A DNA stretch of 64,000 bases from Thermomonospora echinospora (GTDB taxonomy: Bacteria > Actinomycetota > Actinomycetes > Streptosporangiales > Streptosporangiaceae): the NCBI RefSeq assembly GCF_900108175.1, contig NZ_FNVO01000011.1, positions 62,001-126,000 on the forward strand, read 5' to 3'. Every line of letters starts with the position of its first letter. The stretch's first letter is position 1. Of this stretch, positions 1-8,091 are shown piece after piece. The notes beneath the pieces are model-generated. The model did not search any database. It worked only from the letters and a program-made list of their open reading frames with translations, and had not been told where the DNA came from. The translations under genes were made by a program, and so were the position numbers.

Positions 1-175
1 AGCTGCGGGCGTCCATCACGCGTTCGGTGGCGTAGACACGCGAGCGCTGTGCCGCGGGGCCGAGCCGGTCGGCCGCGGTCAGCGCGCCCTGTCTGGCCAC
101 CTCCTGCATGTGACGCAGCCGCGAGGTGTCGATCGAGACCTGGGGCCTGCGACGAACTGATATCAAAGGGGACAC
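1..175 (-). CDS. DUF5324-like small protein, N-terminal part (cut by window edge)
   Basis: The 5' end of a minus-strand gene starts at GTG 175-173, with GGGAGG eight bases upstream on the coding strand. The visible 58 residues are Arg/Ala-rich and helical, with segments such as LRHMQEVARQGALTAADRLG and AAQRSRVYATERVMDARS. This heptad-like pattern is typical of the DUF5324-type proteins that sit beside the cyclophilin gene near the actinomycete origin. The position, divergent from the cyclophilin, supports the call. The C-terminus lies outside the window, so domain content cannot be confirmed and no function is proposed. Confidence 0.55.
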   Translation of the reverse strand, partial: MSPLISVRRRPQVSIDTSRLRHMQEVARQGALTAADRLGPAAQRSRVYATERVMDARS

Positions 176-418
176 GTTAACCTCCCTATTTGCGAGGTCC
201 TGTCAGCACCCTTCCCTCAGGGCGCAAGGTAAACCCCGTTCGTGGGAGGATGCGATCACGCATTGTGAGGCAGATACCGGCCCGCACTCTGGGTAGGAAC
301 GGGCCGGCCGGAACCAGATTCCGGCCGGACGGACGCGGCGCGGCCGGCGACCCCGGCGCTCCCGCCCGCGTACCCGATCATGACCGGCGGGCACCGACAT
401 CGAAGGAGGCGGCCTTCC
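176..418. other. divergent intergenic region
   Basis: This 243-bp spacer separates the minus-strand DUF5324-like gene from the plus-strand cyclophilin gene. It must contain both promoters. The segment around 155-195 is relatively AT-rich, but I cannot define convincing -35/-10 boxes. The only clear element is the GGAGG ribosome site at 404-408 for the cyclophilin gene. Confidence 0.4.
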
Positions 419-949
419 ATGGCTGAGGAACTCATCGCGACCATGAACACCACCCTGGGGCCGATCGTGCTGCGGCTCTTCCCCGAGCAGTCGCCCAAGA
501 CGGTGCAGAACTTCGTGGGCCTGGCGGAGGGTTCGCGGCAGTGGACCGACCCGCGCACCGGCCGGCCGTCCAACGAGCCGCTCTACAACGGGACGATCTT
601 CCACCGGGTGATCGACGGTTTCATGATCCAGGGCGGTGACCCGCTGGGCACCGGCACCGGCGGCCCCGGCTACAAGTTCGAGGACGAGTTCGCCTCGGGG
701 CTGGCGTTCGACCGGCCGTACCTGCTGGCCATGGCCAACGCCGGGGCCAACACCAACGGCTCGCAGTTCTTCATCACGCTGTCGGTGGAGCAGACCGCGC
801 ACCTGACCGGCGGGCACACCATCTTCGGTGAGGTGATCTCGGGCACCGACGTGGTCGACCGGATCGCCAAGGTTCCCACCGGTCCGCGGAACCGCCCTGT
901 TCAGGACATTACGATCGAGTCGGTGACGATCGAGCGTCGCCAGTCGTAG
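419..949 (+). CDS. ppiA: peptidyl-prolyl cis-trans isomerase, cyclophilin type
   Basis: This 176-residue single-domain cyclophilin catalyses proline cis/trans isomerisation during protein folding and is expected to be cytosolic, since no signal peptide is seen. Diagnostic motifs are FHRVI with the catalytic Arg, IQGGDP, and NGSQFFIT, in the family order. The start chosen is ATG 419, preceded by GGAGG at 404-408. An in-frame ATG 39 bases upstream lacks a Shine-Dalgarno site and would add an Arg-rich tail absent from the family. The gene opens the conserved near-origin cluster and is followed by the rhomboid gene on the same strand, 53 bp downstream. Confidence 0.95.
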   Translation: MAEELIATMNTTLGPIVLRLFPEQSPKTVQNFVGLAEGSRQWTDPRTGRPSNEPLYNGTIFHRVIDGFMIQGGDPLGTGTGGPGYKFEDEFASGLAFDRPYLLAMANAGANTNGSQFFITLSVEQTAHLTGGHTIFGEVISGTDVVDRIAKVPTGPRNRPVQDITIESVTIERRQS

Positions 950-1002
950 TCAAGGGTGTGAACCTCTCCAGCGCGTTCGCGCCCCGGCCAGGAGCGTGAA
1001 CG

Positions 1003-1914
1003 ATGAACGCACAAGCCCCCGGGGCGCCCACCGAGGCGCCGACCTGCTACCGCCATCCGGACCGGGAGACCTACGTCCGGTGCACCCGGTGCGACCGGTA
1101 CATCTGCCCGGACTGCATGCGGGACGCCGCCGTGGGTCACCAGTGTGTGGAGTGCGTGCGGGAGGGCAACCGGACGGTGCGGCAGCCGCGGACCGTCTTC
1201 GGCGGCCAGGTGTCGGCGACCCCGGTGATCACCTACACCCTGATCGCGCTGAACGTGCTGGCCTACGTCGCGCAGATCTCCCGGCCGCGCCTGGTGGGCG
1301 AGTTCATGATGGTGGGGGTGTTCACCGACCGGTTCGGCTTCGTGCATCCCGGCGGGGTGGCCGACGGTGAGTGGTACCGGCTGATCACCGCGGCCTTCCT
1401 GCACTCGCCGCCCGATGGCGGGTCCTTCGGCATCACCCACATCCTGTTCAACATGTGGGCGTTGTGGGTGATCGGCCCGCAACTGGAACGGGTGCTGGGC
1501 CACTGGCGCTTCATCACGCTGTACCTGCTGTCGGCGCTCGGCGGATCGGTGCTGCTGTACCTGGTCGATCCGGCGGGTGCCGCGGTCGGCGCGTCCGGGG
1601 CGATCTTCGGGTTGTTCGGCGCGTTCTTCGTGATCGCCAAGCGGATGAACGCCCCGGCCGGGGGCATCGTGTTCCTGCTGGTCCTCAACCTGGTGATCAC
1701 GTTCACCGTGCCGGGGATCTCCTGGGAGGGCCATGTGGGCGGCCTGCTGGTCGGCGGTGCCCTGGCCGCCGCCTACGCCTACGTCCCGGCCGCCCGGGAG
1801 CAGGACGGGCGCCGGACCGTCCTGCACGCGGCGGCCGGCGCGGCCATGCTGGTACTGCTGGTCGCGCTGGTGGTGGTCAAGACGTCGCAACTGGCCGGGA
1901 TGACCGCCCTGTGA
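1003..1914 (+). CDS. rhomboid family intramembrane serine protease with N-terminal zinc finger
   Basis: This 303-residue protein has an N-terminal B-box-like zinc-binding segment at about residues 14-60 (CYRHP, CxxC, CPDC, HQCVEC). Six or seven transmembrane segments follow. The rhomboid dyad is visible: Ser198 in GASGAIFG and His244 in GHVGG. Rhomboids cleave transmembrane substrates within the membrane, and no substrate can be inferred here. Length and architecture match the actinobacterial rhomboids found next to the cyclophilin gene. The ATG at 1003 follows an AGGAG-like site. An overlapping reading frame from 996 is an artefact. Confidence 0.93.
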   Translation: MNAQAPGAPTEAPTCYRHPDRETYVRCTRCDRYICPDCMRDAAVGHQCVECVREGNRTVRQPRTVFGGQVSATPVITYTLIALNVLAYVAQISRPRLVGEFMMVGVFTDRFGFVHPGGVADGEWYRLITAAFLHSPPDGGSFGITHILFNMWALWVIGPQLERVLGHWRFITLYLLSALGGSVLLYLVDPAGAAVGASGAIFGLFGAFFVIAKRMNAPAGGIVFLLVLNLVITFTVPGISWEGHVGGLLVGGALAAAYAYVPAAREQDGRRTVLHAAAGAAMLVLLVALVVVKTSQLAGMTAL

Positions 1915-2076
1915 CCCGCCTCGCGGAGGCCGACCTCCGCGAGGTGCCGGTCCCAGGGCAGCACTGTGGGACCGGGCAGGGTGATGCCCGGTCCGTCCAC
2001 ATCCTGTGGATAACTTTCGTGGATTAGCGCGGCTGGATCATGGGTAACCCCGCGGCGCTCCCGCTCGGGGACGCCG

Positions 2077-2334
2077 TCAGCGCCAGCGGGTGGAGAGCAC
2101 GACGCCCAGGATGATGGCGCCGAACCCGATGCCCAGGTTCCAGTTCCCCAGGTCGGTCATCACCGGAACGTTCGTGCCGGTGCTCGCCGTCACGTAGAAG
2201 GTGGCGATCCAGGCCAGTCCCGCCAGCCACAGGGTGAGCATGGTCGGCACCAGCCAGCGCGGGCTGACCTCGACCTTCTGTGACTTCTGCGGCGGCGTGT
2301 AGACGGCCTTCTTGCGCACTTTCGACTTGGCCAC
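2077..2334 (-). CDS. crgA: cell division protein CrgA
   Basis: This 85-residue protein has a basic N-terminus (AKSKVRKKAVYTPP) and two transmembrane helices at about residues 27-49 and 66-82, the defining layout of CrgA. CrgA is a small septal membrane protein that interacts with FtsZ, PBPs and other division proteins in actinobacteria. The start is GTG 2334-2332 with GAGGAGA upstream; the longer open frame has no ribosome site. The gene is convergent with the rhomboid gene and divergent from sortase E, as in related actinomycetes. Confidence 0.93.
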   Translation of the reverse strand: MAKSKVRKKAVYTPPQKSQKVEVSPRWLVPTMLTLWLAGLAWIATFYVTASTGTNVPVMTDLGNWNLGIGFGAIILGVVLSTRWR

Positions 2335-2582
2335 GGTGGCTCGTTCTCCTCGGGCGGACGGCGGGCGGCGCGACGATCCGCGCATGGCTGGTTTGTCGGC
2401 TAGCGTAGTCGCTGGTGAGCAGCGTACGACCTGACGGCCGGTGGAGCGAGACCACGCGGCGGAACGCGCGTGGGCGAGCATTATTACAGCCCCGCCCTTT
2501 GCGAGAGTACTCTGTCCGCCGCCGGCGCCGGTAGCGTGCCGAGCGGTCATGGCCTGGACGTAGCCGGAACGAGGACGGAACA

Positions 2583-3227
2583 CTGCGAGCCATCATCCGC
2601 GGCCTCGGCGAGCTGTGCATCACCGCCGGCCTGATCCTGCTGTTGTTCATGACGTACGAGTTGTGGGGCACCGGCCGCTACACCAAGGAGCAGCAGAGCC
2701 GGCTCAACGACGCGCTCCTCAAATCCTGGAACGCGCCCGCCCACCAGGTCACCACCGAGAGGGTCAAGCTCGGTGACGGCCTGGCGCTGATCCGCATCCC
2801 CCGCCTCGGGAAGGAGTACCGCTACGTGGTCGTCGAAGGCGTCAAGCCCGCCGACCTGCGCAAGGGCCCCGGCCACTACCCGGGCAGCGCGCTGCCGGGC
2901 CAGATCGGCAACTTCGTGGTCTCCGGCCACCGCACCACCTACTCCGCCCCGTTCAACCAGATCGACAGGCTGCGCGACGGCGACCGCATCCTCATCGACA
3001 CCCGCCGCACCCAGTACGTCTACAAGGTCACCGGCCGGCGCGTCGTCAAGCCGAACGCGGTCGAGGTGACCGCCCCCGTCCCGTTCCACCCCGGCCGCCG
3101 GCCCACCGAGCCGCTGATCACCCTCACCACCTGCCACCCCAAGTACTCGGCCGCCAAGCGCCTCATCATCTTCGGTGAACTGGCCGAGGAGCGCCCCCGC
3201 CGGCTCACCACCGCCTCCGGCAGGTGA
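2583..3227 (+). CDS. srtE: class E sortase, apparent CTG start
   Basis: This transpeptidase anchors surface proteins carrying LAxTG-type signals to peptidoglycan. It has 214 residues with one N-terminal transmembrane helix at about 5-25, then a sortase barrel. Catalytic residues are visible: His116 in SGHRTTY, Cys184 in LTTCHPKYSAAKRLI and Arg193. The frame has an in-frame stop at 2532 and no ATG, GTG or TTG until TTG 2643, which falls inside the membrane helix. CTG 2583 has GAGGA at 2571-2575, seven bases away, and restores the full helix, so it is the likely start. The gene lies in the conserved crgA-srtE-small membrane protein-amidotransferase order. Confidence 0.88.
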   Translation: MRAIIRGLGELCITAGLILLLFMTYELWGTGRYTKEQQSRLNDALLKSWNAPAHQVTTERVKLGDGLALIRIPRLGKEYRYVVVEGVKPADLRKGPGHYPGSALPGQIGNFVVSGHRTTYSAPFNQIDRLRDGDRILIDTRRTQYVYKVTGRRVVKPNAVEVTAPVPFHPGRRPTEPLITLTTCHPKYSAAKRLIIFGELAEERPRRLTTASGR

Positions 3228-3381
3228 CCCGCCCGGCAACGCGGCGGGCACGAAAGCCACCGGCGGAGGAGCGCCCGCGTCGGGCCGTCGGCTCCAGCGG
3301 TGGGTAGTCTCCTCGACAGGGCGGTGTGCGCGAAGGCCGTCGGTGGCCGACCGGTGCGGTGGGGTGGGCGAGGGAGGGCCG

Positions 3382-3585
3382 ATGTACGGATGGATCTGGC
3401 GGCGACTGCCTGGGCAGGGCCTGGTCAAGGTGCTGGTCGCGGTGGGACTGGTGGCCGCCATCGTGTTGTTGTTGTGGTACGCCGTTTTTCCCTGGGCCGA
3501 GTCGAAGATCCAGTTCGACCAGAACACGGTCGAGCACGGCGGCGCACCCGCCCCCGCCGGAACGTCCGGCCCCGACCACCACTGA
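3382..3585 (+). CDS. small single-pass membrane protein of the srtE-pabA interval
   Basis: This 67-residue protein starts at ATG 3382 with GGGAGG upstream. It has a short basic N-terminus (MYGWIWRRLPGQGLVKV), one hydrophobic helix at about residues 18-38 and a polar, His-ended tail. It sits between sortase E and the amidotransferase gene, eight bases before the latter, so it is probably co-transcribed with it. Small membrane proteins of this kind occur at the same place in related actinomycetes. No function is known to me. Confidence 0.75.
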   Translation: MYGWIWRRLPGQGLVKVLVAVGLVAAIVLLLWYAVFPWAESKIQFDQNTVEHGGAPAPAGTSGPDHH

Positions 3586-3593
3586 GGATCCCG

Positions 3594-4235
3594 ATGGCCG
3601 TCCACGTGCTCGTCGTGGACAACCACGACAGCTTCGTGTTCAACATCGTGCAGTACCTGCTCGAACTGGGCGCCGACTGCACGGTCAAGGACCGCTCGGA
3701 CGTGACGCCGGGCGACGCCGCCGGCGTGGACGGCGTGCTGCTGAGCCCCGGGCCGGGGCATCCCGCCGACAGCGGCGTCTGCCTCGACCTGGTACACGAG
3801 GCCGAACGGCGGCGCCTGCCCCTGCTGGGCGTGTGCCTGGGCCACCAGATCATCGCCCACGTGTACGGGGCCAAGGTGTCCCGGGCGCCCGAACTCGTCC
3901 ACGGCTACACCAGCCTCGTCGGCCACGGCGGCGAGGGAGTCCTGGCGGGCCTGCCCGACCCGTTCCCGGCCACCCGCTACCACTCGCTGGCCGTGGAGCC
4001 CGCCGGCTTTCCGCAGGCCCTGGAGGTCACGGCGCGCACCCCGGACGGCGTCATCATGGGGCTGCGCCACCGCGACCGGCCCATCGAGGGCGTCCAGTTC
4101 CATCCGGAGTCCGTCCTGTCCGAGGGCGGTCACCGGCTGTTCGGCAACTGGCTCGCCACCTGCGATCCGGCGACCCGAGAGCCCTCCCGCCCCGCACCGC
4201 GGGGACCTTCGGAAAATTTCGGTGGAGAGTTGTAA
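3594..4235 (+). CDS. pabA: aminodeoxychorismate/anthranilate synthase component II (glutamine amidotransferase)
   Basis: This class I glutamine amidotransferase of 213 residues supplies ammonia to the chorismate-using partner subunit in folate (PabA) or tryptophan (TrpG) synthesis. The catalytic triad is visible: Cys81 in GVCLGHQ, His170 and Glu172 in FHPES. The oxyanion motif SPGPGHP is at about residues 51-57. The start at ATG 3594 gives the canonical N-terminus VLVVDNHDSFVFN. Near-origin copies in actinobacteria are usually annotated as dual pabA/trpG, and the sequence alone does not separate the two roles. A perfect hairpin terminator follows at 4267-4305. Confidence 0.92.
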   Translation: MAVHVLVVDNHDSFVFNIVQYLLELGADCTVKDRSDVTPGDAAGVDGVLLSPGPGHPADSGVCLDLVHEAERRRLPLLGVCLGHQIIAHVYGAKVSRAPELVHGYTSLVGHGGEGVLAGLPDPFPATRYHSLAVEPAGFPQALEVTARTPDGVIMGLRHRDRPIEGVQFHPESVLSEGGHRLFGNWLATCDPATREPSRPAPRGPSENFGGEL

Positions 4236-4266
4236 CAACCGGGCGGTGAGACGCGAATCACTCAAT

Positions 4267-4305
4267 GAGGGCTTCCGCCATTGCCCCCGAGTGGCGGAAG
4301 CCCTC
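4267..4305 (+). terminator. bidirectional hairpin after pabA
   Basis: A perfect 14-bp inverted repeat has arms gagggcttccgcca (4267-4280) and tggcggaagccctc (4292-4305) with an 11-base loop. It lies 31 bp past the pabA stop, between convergent genes. No long T run follows, as is common in actinomycete terminators. Confidence 0.8.
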
Positions 4306-4388
4306 CTTCATGCCCGCCCCATGCGCCCCGACCTGCCGCCATCCGGCATCCGGCAGGACGTGGAGACGAGACGGCCCCCGCACGACGA

Positions 4389-4419
4389 GACCCCGGCCGT
4401 CATCGAGACGGCCGGGGTC
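4389..4419 (-). terminator. hairpin terminator of the pknB operon
   Basis: A perfect 13-bp stem is formed by gaccccggccgtc (4389-4401) and gacggccggggtc (4407-4419) with a 5-base loop. It lies 18 bp beyond the pknB stop on the minus strand, so it most likely ends the fhaA-to-pknB transcript. Confidence 0.8.
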
Positions 4420-4436
4420 CGGCGGAAACGAAAGGC

Positions 4437-6296
4437 TCAGTCCTCCCGGTGGTTGCCCGGCAGGCCCGGACCACCCGGACCGGGGTCGCCCGGGTCACCC
4501 GGGTCGCCGCCGTCGCCGTTCTGCACCACGTGGATGATCACCGTGGTGCCCGGCCGGACCTGCTGACCGGCCTGCAGGCTCTGCCGGACGACCGTGCCCA
4601 CCTGCTGGTCCGGGGACTGCTGCGGCACCGTGACGACCTGCGCCTGCAGCCCGGCCTCGCGCAGGGTCGCGACGGCGTCGGACTCGGTCTGGCCCACCAC
4701 GTTCGGCACGGTGGACGCCTCCGGGCCGGACGAGACGATCATGACCACCGTGGAGTTCTGGGGGGCCTGCTGACCGCCCCGCGGGTTGGTCTGGATGACC
4801 ATGCCCTTCTCCACGTTGGAGGAGGCCATGGTGCGCTGGCTGACCTTGAAGCCCGCCCCCTCCAGGGCCTGCTTGGCCGCGGCGGCGGGCTGGCCGCTCA
4901 CGTCGGGGACCTGGACCTGCTCCGGCGGCTGCTCGCCCTTGGAGACGGTCAGCGTGACCTCGGTGCCGCGCTCGACAGAGTCACCGGCTGAGGGGTTGGT
5001 GCTGATCACCCGGCCCTCGGCGACCTCCTCGCTGAACTCCTCCTCCACCGAGCCGACCTTGAGCCCGGCCTTGCGCAATTCGTCCTCGGCGTCGCTTCGG
5101 CGCTTGCCCTCGACATCGGGCACCTTGACCGCCTGGACGGACGCCGACGGGCTGCTGCCCGGGTCGTCCCCCCCACCGCCGGACATGGCGTAACCGATGA
5201 CCGCGGCACCGCCGATGAACAGCAGCACCACCAGCGCCCAGATGGCGATCTTCCTGCCGTTGCCATTGGGGCGCTCGGGGTCCTCGTAGTCCACCGGGGG
5301 CAGGTCGTAGCCGGTGTTGACCGGCCGCTGCATCCGGGTGTGCGGCGGCATCCCGCCGGGGCCGCCGTGACCGCCGGGCACCGGGCTCATCACCTGGGTG
5401 CCCTGTGGGGCGGCGCCGCCCATCACCATGGTGGACGCCGCGTTCGCCGCCACCGGCATGCCCTGCATGGCCCGCTGGATGTCGGCGCGGAACTCCGCCG
5501 CGCTCTGGTAGCGGTGGTTGGCGTCCTTGGCCATCGCCTTCAGGACGATGTTGTCGCACCACTGCGGGATGTCCGGATCCACCTGGGACGGCGGGATCGG
5601 CTCCTCCCGGACGTGCTGGTAGGCGATCGCCACCGGGGAGTCGCCGGTGAACGGCGGACGGCCGGTCAGCAGTTCGTACAGCACGCAGCCGGTGGAGTAC
5701 AGGTCGCTGCGGGCGTCCACCCGCTCGCCGCGCGCCTGCTCCGGCGACAGGTACTGGGCCGTGCCGATGACCTGGGCGGTCTGCGTCATGGTGGCGGCCG
5801 AGTCGGCCATCGCCCGGGCGATGCCGAAGTCCATCACCTTGACCTCGTGACCGCGGGTCAGCATCACGTTGGCCGGCTTGATGTCCCGGTGGATGATCCC
5901 GCCGCGGTGGCTGTAGTCCAGCGCCCGCAGGATCCCGTCGGTGATCTCCAGCGCCCGTTCGGGGACCAGCCGGCCGCCCTCGCGGAGCAGGTCGCGCAGG
6001 GTGTGCCCCTCGACGTACTCCATCACGATGTACGGGATGGAGGTGTCGCCGATCTGGTCCTCGCCGGTGTCGTACACGGCGATCACCGACGGGTGGTTCA
6101 GCGAGGCGGCCGACTGGGCCTCACGGCTGAACCGGGCCTGGAAGATCGGGTCGCGGGCCAGGTCGGAGCGGAGGGTCTTGACCGCGACGATCCGATCCAG
6201 CCGCCGGTCCTTGGCACGGTAGACCTCGGCCATGCCGCCGCGCCCGACGACGCCATCGAGCTCGTAACGGCCACCGAGCAGCCGAGGCTGAGTCAT
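4437..6296 (-). CDS. pknB: Ser/Thr protein kinase PknB with three PASTA domains
   Basis: This 619-residue membrane kinase couples cell-wall state to growth and division. The N-terminal kinase domain (about 11-275) has the P-loop GRGGMAEVY, VAVK with the catalytic Lys, HRDIKPAN, DFG and the activation segment ending SPEQ. A Pro/Gly/Met-rich juxtamembrane linker leads to one transmembrane helix at about 350-371. Three extracellular PASTA repeats follow (about 391-593), which in this family bind muropeptides and lipid II. The C-terminal tail is unusual, with Gly-Asp-Pro repeats. It is the last gene of the wall-signalling operon, 31 bp after pknA. Confidence 0.95.
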   Translation of the reverse strand: MTQPRLLGGRYELDGVVGRGGMAEVYRAKDRRLDRIVAVKTLRSDLARDPIFQARFSREAQSAASLNHPSVIAVYDTGEDQIGDTSIPYIVMEYVEGHTLRDLLREGGRLVPERALEITDGILRALDYSHRGGIIHRDIKPANVMLTRGHEVKVMDFGIARAMADSAATMTQTAQVIGTAQYLSPEQARGERVDARSDLYSTGCVLYELLTGRPPFTGDSPVAIAYQHVREEPIPPSQVDPDIPQWCDNIVLKAMAKDANHRYQSAAEFRADIQRAMQGMPVAANAASTMVMGGAAPQGTQVMSPVPGGHGGPGGMPPHTRMQRPVNTGYDLPPVDYEDPERPNGNGRKIAIWALVVLLFIGGAAVIGYAMSGGGGDDPGSSPSASVQAVKVPDVEGKRRSDAEDELRKAGLKVGSVEEEFSEEVAEGRVISTNPSAGDSVERGTEVTLTVSKGEQPPEQVQVPDVSGQPAAAAKQALEGAGFKVSQRTMASSNVEKGMVIQTNPRGGQQAPQNSTVVMIVSSGPEASTVPNVVGQTESDAVATLREAGLQAQVVTVPQQSPDQQVGTVVRQSLQAGQQVRPGTTVIIHVVQNGDGGDPGDPGDPGPGGPGLPGNHRED

Positions 6297-6327
6297 GTCG
6301 AATGCACTTTCCCTCGTACGTCTACAC

Positions 6328-8091
6328 CTACTCCGAACCTGACTGCCCCTCGCCGGGGGACGAGCCGTCCGGTGGCGGGTCCACCGGCGAGGGGCTGGAG
6401 GTATTGCTTTCCGTCGGGGTCGGTGTCGGCTCTTCGGGGGGTGGACTGGGTCGTGTCGGGGAGGGGCTGAGCCTCCCCGTAGGAGACGCGCTGGGCGTCG
6501 GAGTCGTTGACGCGGTGGAGTTGTGGACGTCCGGCCTCCGGCTCGGCCACGACGGCGGACCCGTCATGCCCGCCGGCGATGGTACCCGTGAAGGAACCGG
6601 CGATTGCGACTCGGGTACTGCGGCGGGGGCCTGGTCCCTGGTCTTCTTGTAGTCGGCCGAGGCCGAGTCCGAACCCCGCCAGATCGTGCCGGCGGCGACG
6701 ACCCCGAGCAGCAACACCCCGGTGGCCACCGAGGCGATCACCAGCACCGTGCGCCGTTGCAGCGATGCCTTCACTCCCGCGAGAGTATCCGGAGATCCCG
6801 CAGCCGCAACAGAAGCCGTGGATCTCGTTCCCGCGAGAGCGGCCGCGGATTCCGCTCCTGCGAGCGAACCCTCGGCCCTCCCTCCTGCGAGAGATGCCCT
6901 GGACCTCGCTCCCGCGAGAGGTGCTTCGGGCTTCACTTCCGCGAGCGAGTCCCAGGGCTTTGCACTCGCGAGAGAGTCCCAGGGCTTTGCACTCGCGAGC
7001 GAGTCCCAGGGCTTTGCACTCGCGAGAGTATCCGGGGCACCGTCGCCGTCCAACTCGGATCGGCCGGCGGATGCGCCGTTCCGCCGCCACGCTCCCGTAC
7101 CGAACCCGCCGACGACGGTCGGGGCCGGCTCGCCCGGGCGCCCCCCGGGCCCGGTGTCGTGCCCGCCGCCCGGCGGGTCCTCGAAGACGTCGTCGAACAG
7201 GTCGTCGCCGAACGAGTACCCGGACGAGGCCGCGAACGGGTCGTCGAACGAGCCGGTCACCGGCTCGCCCGCCAGCAGCGCGTCGTGGATCATGTACGCC
7301 TCGTCCGCGACGGCCTGCGCGTCGCCGGGCCGCTCCTGCGGATCCTTGGCCAGCAGGGCGCGCACCAGGGCGCGCACCGCGTCCGGCACCTCGGCGGACA
7401 GCTCCGGCGGTGCCTCCCGGACGTGCTTGAGGGCGATGGCCACCGGCTGCTCGGCGTCGAACGGCGGCCGCCCGGTCAGGCACTCGAACGCCACCACGCC
7501 GAGGGAGTACAGGTCGGTGGCGAAGGTGATCGGCTGGCCCGACGCCTGCTCGGGGGAGACGTAGTGGGCGGTGCCCATCACCATGCCGGTCTGGGTGAGA
7601 GTGCTCACATTCAGCCCGCGGGCGATGCCGAAGTCGGTGATCTTCACCGTGCCCTCGGCGGTCACCATCAGGTTGCCGGGCTTGACGTCGCGGTGGATGA
7701 TCCCGGCCGTGTGGGCGACCTGCAGCGCCCGTGCGGCCTGGGCCACCACGTCCAGGGTGGCCTCGGGGGTGAGCCCGCCGGTGCGGGCCAGGATCCGCGA
7801 CAGCGACTCCCCCGGCACCAGCTCCATCACCAGGTAGGCCCGGTCGTCGTGCTCGCCGTAGTCGTAGACCTGGGCGATGCCGCCGTGCTGTAGCGCCGCC
7901 GCGTACCGGGCCTCGGCCCGGAACCTGGCCCGCGCGTGCTCGTCGCCGACGTGCTCCTGGCGCAGCAGCTTGACCGCGACCGGGCGGTTGAGCAGCTCGT
8001 CGCTGCCCTCCCAGACCTCGCCCATGCCCCCGGTGGCCAGCCGCCGCAGCAGCCGGTACCGGGAGTCCAGGACGAGATCCGCGGAGGTCAC
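6328..8091 (-). CDS. pknA: Ser/Thr protein kinase PknA with repeat-expanded linker
   Basis: This 587-residue protein has a complete kinase domain at about 9-265 (GGMGEVWEG, VAVKLL, HRDVKPGN, DFGIARG, SPEQ). A very long Ala/Ser/Gly-rich juxtamembrane region, one transmembrane helix at about 445-467 and a Pro/Ser/Thr-rich extracellular tail without PASTA domains follow. The linker holds three exact DSLASAKPW repeats and further degenerate SLAGA/SVAAA units, encoded by a DNA minisatellite. PknA phosphorylates division and wall-synthesis proteins together with PknB. The start is GTG 8091-8089, overlapping the pbpA stop by 4 bp (GTGA). Confidence 0.93.
   Translation of the reverse strand: MTSADLVLDSRYRLLRRLATGGMGEVWEGSDELLNRPVAVKLLRQEHVGDEHARARFRAEARYAAALQHGGIAQVYDYGEHDDRAYLVMELVPGESLSRILARTGGLTPEATLDVVAQAARALQVAHTAGIIHRDVKPGNLMVTAEGTVKITDFGIARGLNVSTLTQTGMVMGTAHYVSPEQASGQPITFATDLYSLGVVAFECLTGRPPFDAEQPVAIALKHVREAPPELSAEVPDAVRALVRALLAKDPQERPGDAQAVADEAYMIHDALLAGEPVTGSFDDPFAASSGYSFGDDLFDDVFEDPPGGGHDTGPGGRPGEPAPTVVGGFGTGAWRRNGASAGRSELDGDGAPDTLASAKPWDSLASAKPWDSLASAKPWDSLAEVKPEAPLAGARSRASLAGGRAEGSLAGAESAAALAGTRSTASVAAAGSPDTLAGVKASLQRRTVLVIASVATGVLLLGVVAAGTIWRGSDSASADYKKTRDQAPAAVPESQSPVPSRVPSPAGMTGPPSWPSRRPDVHNSTASTTPTPSASPTGRLSPSPTRPSPPPEEPTPTPTESNTSSPSPVDPPPDGSSPGEGQSGSE
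6777..7021 (-). repeat. coding minisatellite inside pknA
   Basis: Three near-identical 27-bp units lie at 6941-6967, 6968-6994 and 6995-7021. They differ at one base and encode DSLASAKPW three times. From 6777 to 6940 the pattern continues as degenerate units of about 27-30 bp, each carrying a CGCGAGAG/CGCGAGCG core and coding for SLAGA-like peptides. All keep the reading frame. Confidence 0.88.

Noticed and set aside
901-1890. Long open frames antisense to rhomboid, pknB, pknA, pbpA, rodA and metE
   Set aside because: They are Arg/Ala/Gly/Pro/His-rich, lack family motifs, and arise from the GC-skewed third positions of the real genes.
6941-7021. Possible CRISPR-like array from regular repeats
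   Set aside because: The repeats are contiguous 27-bp units without spacers, lie inside the pknA coding frame and encode a peptide repeat.
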